A stretch of 44,047 nucleotides of DNA from Nitrospirota bacterium (GTDB lineage Bacteria > Nitrospirota > Thermodesulfovibrionia > SZUA-242): the NCBI GenBank assembly GCA_003235715.1, contig QJVM01000051.1, forward strand, positions 1 through 44,047, in the 5' to 3' direction. Below, piece after piece: positions 38,236 through 44,047 of the stretch. Numbering within the stretch: the first letter of the stretch is position 1; each line of letters begins with the position of its first letter. The position numbers and the translations under genes were made by a program. The notes under the pieces were generated by a model that had not been told where the DNA came from, did not search any database, and worked only from the letters and a program-made list of their open reading frames with translations.

Positions 38236-38340
38236 GTGTACAGAACATTCTTGCTTGCGGCAATTCTCCTCTGGACGGCCCTGGCTGCAGGTTGCGGACT
38301 TCCGGACCTTCCGGGACCCATCGGCATTCCCGGCATCTGA
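38236..38340 (+). CDS. Tiny predicted lipoprotein (34 aa)
   Basis: Not in the ORF track; GTG start after AAGGAGG: (M)YRTFLLAAILLWTALAAGCGLPDLPGPIGIPGI; signal peptide with LAAGC lipobox. Confidence 0.6.
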   Translation: MYRTFLLAAILLWTALAAGCGLPDLPGPIGIPGI

Positions 38341-38397
38341 AAAGGTAATGCGCCGGACAGAAAAAGTGTGTTCGTCGTCCCGACGGGGCGCCTCGCC

Positions 38398-38727
38398 ATG
38401 AAGAAAGCTCCTTTCGAAACCCTGGTCTGTTCTCCATGGTGCCGGTTCTACAAGGGCGGCAAGGAAGAGATGGCCTGTGCGGGGCTCATATTCTTCCAGA
38501 ACCGTTTTGAATGGAACAGCCTGAACAAGCTTCTCCAGACCCTGGAACCCATGTCATGGAACGCGTCCGAGGATCAGCTGCTGGCGGGTGTTCTCTGCGA
38601 CCCCTGTGAGTTCCGTGTGGATGGGTGCGGGTTCCGGGAAGGCGAGGAGGATTCTCCTCCCTGCGGGGGCTATATTCTCCTGGAACTCCTGATCCGGCAG
38701 GGTCTTGTTCAGCGGGAAGACCTCTAA
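38398..38727 (+). CDS. Cys-rich conserved hypothetical protein
   Basis: About 109 aa with paired Cys clusters: CSPWCRFYKGGKEEMAC and CDPCEFRVDGCGFREGEEDSPPCGGY. Confidence 0.7.
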   Translation: MKKAPFETLVCSPWCRFYKGGKEEMACAGLIFFQNRFEWNSLNKLLQTLEPMSWNASEDQLLAGVLCDPCEFRVDGCGFREGEEDSPPCGGYILLELLIRQGLVQREDL

Positions 38728-38734
38728 GGGTCCT

Positions 38735-39214
38735 ATGGAACAGATCCCGTTTCACATTTCGCCGGCCGGGTCTTCGGAGGACTTTGCCGCAGGCCGCGCC
38801 CTCATGGAAGCGTATGCTCGTGAACTCGGCATGGACCTCGGTTTCCAGAATTTTGAATGGGAGATGGAACACCTTGCCGAAGTGTACGGCAGTCCCCGGG
38901 GCTGTCTCCTGCTCGGCCGGTCGGGCACGGGTGCGGCGGGGTGTGTCGGTCTGCGAGAACTCGGCAGAGACGTCTCTGAAATGAAGAGGCTCTATCTCAG
39001 GCCTGAACAGCGGGGTAAGGGGCTGGCAACGCTCCTCGCCACGGTATGCGTCGGGCAGGCGAGGGCCATGGGCTACCGGAAGATCGTGCTCGACACCCTG
39101 CCCGGCATGGAGGCCGCTCACCGCGTTTACGAAATCCTGGGGTTCAGGCCTGTCCCGGCGTACTATGAGAATCCGCATGAGGGAACCCGGTACCTTGGGC
39201 TGAGTCTGGTCTAG
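38735..39214 (+). CDS. GNAT-family N-acetyltransferase
   Basis: Acetyl-CoA site MKRLYLRPEQRGKGLATLLATVCVGQARAMGYRKIVLDTLPGMEAAHRVYEILGFRPV. Confidence 0.9.
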   Translation: MEQIPFHISPAGSSEDFAAGRALMEAYARELGMDLGFQNFEWEMEHLAEVYGSPRGCLLLGRSGTGAAGCVGLRELGRDVSEMKRLYLRPEQRGKGLATLLATVCVGQARAMGYRKIVLDTLPGMEAAHRVYEILGFRPVPAYYENPHEGTRYLGLSLV

Positions 39215-39338
39215 GGGGGATCCGTCTTGCCCGCCGAGGCCAGCCCGAAACAGGTTCGATACGGTTCCCTCGTTTCCGGATGATGACGCCGGGATTCCTT
39301 CTGCCCGGGGACGCAAGCCGAAAGGCTGTAATACAGGC

Positions 39339-39989
39339 GTGAAAAACGATCTTAACCGTATCTATCACCTTCTCTTTGAACGGTTCGGCCCTCAGCATTG
39401 GTGGCCCGGCGATACGGCCTTTGAGGTGGCGGTGGGGGCCATCCTGACTCAGAACACGAACTGGACCAATGTGGAGAAGGCCATCAGGAACCTGAAGCAG
39501 GCACAGCGTCTTTCGGCCAAAGGCATAAACAACCTCCCGGAGCGACGACTCGCCGAGCTGATTCGGCCGTCCGGATATTTCAATCAGAAGTCACGAAGAC
39601 TGAAGGATTTCGTCGGATACCTGACGGAGCATTACCGCGGAAGCATGGCGGCCATGGCCCGGTCGGCACTGAAGGACCTGCGACATGAACTGCTTGCGCT
39701 GAAGGGAATTGGCCCGGAAACCGCTGATTCCATTCTCTTGTATGCCTTGAACAAGCCGGTCTTTGTGATCGATGCCTACACCCGGCGGGTCCTGACCCGG
39801 CACGGATTTGTGGATGAAGAGGCCACCTATCATCACCTTCAGGAACTGTTTCACCGTTACCTGGAGCCGGAGGTTCGTTTGTACAATGAATACCATGCCC
39901 TCTTTGTGCGCGTATGCAAGGAACATTGTTTGAAGAGAAGGCCGTCCTGCACCGGCTGTCCCCTGGAACGCCTGCCCCATTCCGTATGA
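39339..39989 (+). CDS. HhH-GPD family DNA glycosylase (endonuclease III-like, Fe-S)
   Basis: 216 aa; VGAILTQNTNWTNVEKAI, ELLALKGIGPETADSILLYALNKPVFVIDAYTRRVLTR, C-terminal CKEHCLKRRPSCTGC. Confidence 0.9.
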   Translation: MKNDLNRIYHLLFERFGPQHWWPGDTAFEVAVGAILTQNTNWTNVEKAIRNLKQAQRLSAKGINNLPERRLAELIRPSGYFNQKSRRLKDFVGYLTEHYRGSMAAMARSALKDLRHELLALKGIGPETADSILLYALNKPVFVIDAYTRRVLTRHGFVDEEATYHHLQELFHRYLEPEVRLYNEYHALFVRVCKEHCLKRRPSCTGCPLERLPHSV

Positions 39990-40045
39990 TTCACGGTTTA
40001 CCGCGAAGCCTCGGGCGGAACACGGCCCATTTGATATAATACGCG

Positions 40046-40777
40046 ATGCCTCTCCGGGAAGACTTTGAAAAAACGGGCAATCTCCTGTTTCGTTACCGCA
40101 GTTATTTCCCGCTCCTCCTCCTTCCTCTCATACTGGCGACGATATCGCGACCTCCCGAACCCTCCGCTCTTGAGGAGACCTGGGACAAGTTCTGTTTCCT
40201 CGTGACCGCGGTTGGCCTTGTGCTTCGGGCGCTCACGGTCGGCTATGTGCCGAAGGGCACCTCCGGGCGGAACACGAAACGCCAGAAGGCGGAGCATCTG
40301 AATTCCACCGGGATGTATTCCGTCGTGCGACACCCCCTGTATCTGGCCAATTTCATGGTCTGGCTCGGTATGGTCCTCTTCACGAAATCCCTCTGGTGCG
40401 TGCTCGTGGCCGTGCTTGCCTTCTGGATTTATTACGAGCGGATCATGTTTGCGGAAGAGGAATTCGTCAGGGAAAAGTACGGGGAGGAGTACCTGAAATG
40501 GGCCGAAAACGTGCCGGCTTTCATTCCGCGCCTGAGAAACTGGAAAACGCCCCGCATGTCCTTCTCCATGAAGAGCGTTCTGGCCCGGGAGTACACGACG
40601 ATCTTTGTGGCCGTTTCGTATTTTGTCCTTATGGACACCCTTGAAAACTTCTTTCAGGTCGGGGAGCTTTCCGTGGACCCGTTCTGGAGGAACCTTTTCG
40701 TGTTGACCGCCGTCTTCTACGGGCTGGTCCGGCTCGTCAAGAAGAAGACCCGAGTGCTCAAGGTCGAAGGGCGCTGA
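40046..40777 (+). CDS. Isoprenylcysteine carboxyl methyltransferase (ICMT/PEMT)-like membrane methyltransferase
   Basis: 243 aa; multi-TM, YSVVRHPLYLANFMVWLG...FAEEEFVREKYGEEYLKWAENVPAFIPRL. Confidence 0.82.
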   Translation: MPLREDFEKTGNLLFRYRSYFPLLLLPLILATISRPPEPSALEETWDKFCFLVTAVGLVLRALTVGYVPKGTSGRNTKRQKAEHLNSTGMYSVVRHPLYLANFMVWLGMVLFTKSLWCVLVAVLAFWIYYERIMFAEEEFVREKYGEEYLKWAENVPAFIPRLRNWKTPRMSFSMKSVLAREYTTIFVAVSYFVLMDTLENFFQVGELSVDPFWRNLFVLTAVFYGLVRLVKKKTRVLKVEGR

Positions 40778-40819
40778 CGGACGATCGGCGCCCGCGAGCG
40801 TCCCCTTCCTTCGTTCAAC

Positions 40820-41491
40820 TTAATCCATCAGTTCGGTAAAGAGATGAATGCTCGTGAACTCGTCTGACCGGGTTACGGGCAGAGCGGAACTGGCACCGGC
40901 CTTGTGAAGGAGATGACGGATGCCAAAGGTTCTCGCCGTCCTCAGCACCGCCTGGGTATCGTCCACCAGCACGGCATAGACTTCGTATCCTTCCCCGAGG
41001 ATGCCGGCCAGTCTTCCCCAGAACTCGAGCCGCTCCTTGGGATAGCCCAGATCCCCCGACGTCACGACCCGGTCGAGGAACGGCCCGAGTCTGGTCTTCC
41101 GCATCTTGATGTCCAGAGCCTTGAAATGTGCATTGGTCACGAGCACGACGGACTTCTGCTTCCTCCTCATCTCTGTAAGAAACGGGATGACATGGGGATG
41201 TACGTCGATGAGGTGCTCGGTCTGTTTCTTGAGCGCCGGGATATCGATCTTCAATTGGGAGGACCAGTAGTCCAAATCCGTCCACTGGAGGGTCCCTTCA
41301 GTCTTTCGATACCTTTCCAGCAGATCCCGCCGGGCTTCTTCCGGCGTCAGGTGGTTCTTCTCGGCATAGCGCTCGGGCAAGAGATGTTCCCAGAAGTAGT
41401 CATCGAAATAACGGTCCAGAAGCGTGCCATCCATGTCGAGCAGGATGTATCGAATCTCATCGTTGATGAGGTGGGCGAATCTTCCGGCCAT
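40820..41491 (-). CDS. HAD-superfamily hydrolase (YrfG-like nucleotidase type)
   Basis: ILLDMDGTLLDRYFDDYFWEHLLPERYA, VLVTNAHFKALDIKM, HAD-type VLVDDTQAVLRTARTFGIRHLL; start set at the ATG at 41491, since the longer ORF extension is antisense to nagZ. Confidence 0.88.
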   Translation of the reverse strand: MAGRFAHLINDEIRYILLDMDGTLLDRYFDDYFWEHLLPERYAEKNHLTPEEARRDLLERYRKTEGTLQWTDLDYWSSQLKIDIPALKKQTEHLIDVHPHVIPFLTEMRRKQKSVVLVTNAHFKALDIKMRKTRLGPFLDRVVTSGDLGYPKERLEFWGRLAGILGEGYEVYAVLVDDTQAVLRTARTFGIRHLLHKAGASSALPVTRSDEFTSIHLFTELMD

Positions 41492-41548
41492 GGCGGTGTA
41501 GTATATCGCCAGGGGACGGGATTTTGTTGATCTTCTGAGGGGCTTGGC

Positions 41549-43048
41549 ATGAGCAGAACCAGTGACCGGTTTCGGAGGATGGCGGGCCTTGTAGTGCCGC
41601 GCATGCAGGGCGAAAAGCTTGAGACCGACCTGGGTGAGTTTCGCCGGATGGTCCGCGACGGGTTTCGGGCCTTCATCGTCTTCGGGGCCCGCTTGCAGAC
41701 CCTCCGTGAAGGCATACGGGAACTCGAGCGGGAGGCAGGGGCTCCACTCCTGGTTCTCTCGGACCTCGAACAGGGGGTGGGGCAACAGGTGGAGGGAGGG
41801 ACCCTCGTTCCTTCGGCCATGTCCCTGGCCCATGCCATCGACCGGCGGAGCGCCGCAGATCACGACCTTTTCAGACATCTGTTCAGTCTCCTCGCATGCG
41901 AAGCCCGCATGGCCGGAGTCAACGTCGTCCTCGCACCCGTCGCGGACCTCCACGTCAATGACAGGAATCCCATCATCTGCACCCGGGCCTACGGCTCTGA
42001 TCCTGAAGAGGTGGCCTGGTTTACCGAGGCCCAGGTCCGGGGCCTTCAGGAAAATCCGGTCGAACGGGCCGTGCTGGCCTGTGCCAAGCATTTTCCCGGC
42101 CATGGCCGGACCGAGGTGGATTCTCATCTCCACCTCCCCCGGATTCATGAGTCTCTGGACGTCCTGACCAGATTCGATCTCCTGCCCTTCCGTGCCGCGG
42201 CCCGTGCAGGATGCCGAATGATCATGCTTGGACACCTGCTCGTCCCTTGCCTCGACCCGGACAGACCGACCAGCCGCTCGGGTCGGGTCATTCGGGACCT
42301 TCTCCGAAACGAAATGGGGTATGAAGGCCTGATCATCACTGACGCAATGAACATGGCGGGGGCCATCGAAGACGTGGGTGCCGAGACCGCCTGTCTCCAG
42401 TCCTTTCAGGAAGGTTGTGACCTGATCCTGCATCCTCCGGATCCGTACCAGGCCGTTGATATCCTGACCGCGCACTGGACGCTCCTGGAGCCGAGGTTCG
42501 ACGAGTCATGGAAGCGGGTCCAGAAGGCTTTTGACCGCGTGGGTCCGTGCACGGCCGGGGCCCCCGGAGCTGAATACATTACGGAAGAAATGACGCGGCT
42601 CGTGAACGGCCTGGTCCCCAGATCGCTCCGCGTGGAGAAAGGGCAGGCCTCGGTTTCAGGAATGGACGCGCTGGTGGTTCTTGACGAAGACCTGGCACCT
42701 TCCAACGGCAGGGAACTCGAAACGGGGTTTCGAAGAGCGTATCCGCATCTCGCCGTTTACGCCCCGGCATCGGTCGATGTTCTGGATGCCGAAGCCCTTT
42801 GTAACCGCGAGGTCGTGGTCGCCCTCTTTTCCAGAATTTCAGGCTGGAAGGGCAGAAGCGGGCTGTCTCTGTGGCGCGAGGCATTGCTGGAACGAATCGT
42901 CCGCACCGCCCGACGGTCCGTCGTCATTTCCTTCGGTTGCCCCACGCTTCTCCTTCCAGCCCGGGAAGCAGATACGCTGATACAGGCATGGTGGGCTTCG
43001 CCCCTGGCGGAGCGCGCCGTCGTCCAACGGCTATGCGGGAAGTCCTGA
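41549..43048 (+). CDS. nagZ: Beta-N-acetylhexosaminidase, GH3 (NagZ-like)
   Basis: 499 aa; DLEQGVGQQVEGGT, KHFPGHGRTEVDSHLHLPRI, GYEGLIITDAMNMAGAIE. Confidence 0.92.
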   Translation: MSRTSDRFRRMAGLVVPRMQGEKLETDLGEFRRMVRDGFRAFIVFGARLQTLREGIRELEREAGAPLLVLSDLEQGVGQQVEGGTLVPSAMSLAHAIDRRSAADHDLFRHLFSLLACEARMAGVNVVLAPVADLHVNDRNPIICTRAYGSDPEEVAWFTEAQVRGLQENPVERAVLACAKHFPGHGRTEVDSHLHLPRIHESLDVLTRFDLLPFRAAARAGCRMIMLGHLLVPCLDPDRPTSRSGRVIRDLLRNEMGYEGLIITDAMNMAGAIEDVGAETACLQSFQEGCDLILHPPDPYQAVDILTAHWTLLEPRFDESWKRVQKAFDRVGPCTAGAPGAEYITEEMTRLVNGLVPRSLRVEKGQASVSGMDALVVLDEDLAPSNGRELETGFRRAYPHLAVYAPASVDVLDAEALCNREVVVALFSRISGWKGRSGLSLWREALLERIVRTARRSVVISFGCPTLLLPAREADTLIQAWWASPLAERAVVQRLCGKS

Positions 43049-43671
43049 TAACCGTCGCCGCCTTTTTCCTGTTTGCCGCCGTCCACTCCACCTGTGCGGC
43101 CGACCGGGTGAAGCAATGGAACGCGGGACTTTTTGGAAAGACTTTCGTGCAGAAATACTTCCGTTTCCTGTACATGGTCCTCAGTCTCGGGACAACCCTA
43201 GGCTGCTTCGCCTGGATCCGGAGCCTCCCGGACGTGGACCTTTTTCGTTTGCCGACGGCTCTCGCGTACTTCTTCCGGCTTATTCAACTGGGCGCCCTGG
43301 CCTTCATCCTCTCCTGTTTCGAGGTGATCAATTTCAGGGAGTTTTCGGGGTTCACGCAGGTGCTCCGTCCTGAAACCGACGAAGCTCAAAGGAGAGACCT
43401 TGAAGGGATTCGTCACCGACCCATCGAGCGAAAAGGTCCGTACCGTTACATGAGACATCCCATGTATGCCGGCGCCTTGCTGATCTTTGTTTTCAGCCCC
43501 GATTACTCGCGCAACTGGCTTGCGGTCCGCGTTCTGGCCATTCTCTACCTGTTTTACGGAATGTGGATCGAGGAACGCCGGCTTGTAGAGCGCTATGGCG
43601 AGGAATACCGTTCCTACCAGAGAGACGTCCCGCCCTTGATACCCCGCATCGGACCGAAGACATCTTCCTGA
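43033..43671 (+). CDS. Second ICMT/NnrU-like membrane methyltransferase
   Basis: 212 aa from the ATG at 43033; RYMRHPMYAGALLIFVFSPDYSRN...IEERRLVERYGEEYRSYQRDVPPLIPRI. Confidence 0.82.
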   Translation: MREVLITVAAFFLFAAVHSTCAADRVKQWNAGLFGKTFVQKYFRFLYMVLSLGTTLGCFAWIRSLPDVDLFRLPTALAYFFRLIQLGALAFILSCFEVINFREFSGFTQVLRPETDEAQRRDLEGIRHRPIERKGPYRYMRHPMYAGALLIFVFSPDYSRNWLAVRVLAILYLFYGMWIEERRLVERYGEEYRSYQRDVPPLIPRIGPKTSS

Positions 43672-43814
43672 AGACCGGGTCAAGCCTGACCCTGCCCGTG
43701 AAAATAGTTGAAGAAGGCCCGGGTTTCGTGTATTAAGATTGGGGAGCGGGGTTCGGGAACCCATCCCTGCCATAGCCCCGGTTGAAATCTCACTTATACG
43801 GGCGTGACGTTTCT

Positions 43815-44047
43815 GTGGCAAGACAGCGTCTTATAATCCCTTTATGGGCCCTGGGGGCAGCCCTTCTGGTCACGGCCTGCGCCAGCCAGGGCGCCGGACT
43901 TTTCCGTTCCGAAGGTTGTATCAACTGTCATCGTTTCAGGGGCGAAGGCGGCAACATCGGACCGGACCTCACAGGGGTTACAGACCGGAGGTCCGAGGAA
44001 TGGATTGCCCGCCAGATCCATAATTCCAAGGAACACAATCCGGATTC
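43815..44047 (+). CDS. Cytochrome c lipoprotein, truncated by the window edge
   Basis: GTG start; VARQRLIIPLWALGAALLVTACASQGAGLFRSEGCINCHRFRGEGGNIGPDLTGVTDRRSEEWIARQIHNSKEHNPD; lipobox LVTAC and CINCH heme motif; not in the ORF track. Confidence 0.8.
   Translation, partial: MARQRLIIPLWALGAALLVTACASQGAGLFRSEGCINCHRFRGEGGNIGPDLTGVTDRRSEEWIARQIHNSKEHNPD

Noticed and set aside
41492-42475. N-terminal extension of the minus-strand HAD ORF (40820..42475)
   Set aside because: Antisense to nagZ and without HAD motifs; the real HAD start is the ATG at 41491.
1-44047. Search for CRISPR arrays, rRNA, tRNA, transposases, integrases and terminal repeats
   Set aside because: None recognised by eye; a tRNAscan/Infernal run would be needed to exclude tRNA or ncRNA formally.

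Overview
This is a 44-kb, gene-dense, high-GC window from a Gram-negative-type bacterium. Taxonomy cannot be fixed from sequence alone; nrfHA, type II DAHP synthase and the cytochrome-rich content would fit a Nitrospirota or deltaproteobacterial-like lineage (inference). From left to right it holds: gltX and class II DAHP synthase (+); nrfH-nrfA nitrite reductase (-); a PBP7-like endopeptidase (-); a YihY/BrkB protein (+); a giant AsmA-like protein (-); a minus-strand signalling/ion-channel block (sensor kinase, protein-kinase-like, DUF432-like, MscS, ZntB/CorA); a cytochrome c / CopD-like / cytochrome b5 fusion (+); groES-groEL and three tandem Hsp20 genes (-); treY-treZ (-); two small ORFs behind a Pho-box-like array (+); phoB-phoR-pstSCAB-phoU (-); a small cytochrome c (+); a 924-aa fusion of a cNMP-binding domain, a degenerate sigma54-AAA and a membrane polyferredoxin (+); a Cys-rich protein, GNAT, HhH-GPD glycosylase, two ICMT-like membrane methyltransferases and NagZ (+), with a HAD hydrolase (-) among them; and a truncated cytochrome c lipoprotein at the right edge. 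The strongest leads are: (1) the 924-aa fusion with degenerate Walker/GAFTGA motifs; (2) an 18-nt exact match between the pstS promoter region and the region upstream of the two small ORFs, which suggests a Pho-regulated small-protein pair, one of them TusA-like without its CPxP motif; (3) the sensor kinase/kinase-like/DUF432/MscS/ZntB block; (4) the cyt c-CopD-cyt b5 fusion; (5) a palindrome in CIRCE-like position, but not CIRCE in sequence, at groES. No rRNA, tRNA, CRISPR or transposon was recognised. All family calls come from reading motifs by eye, and no database search was run.
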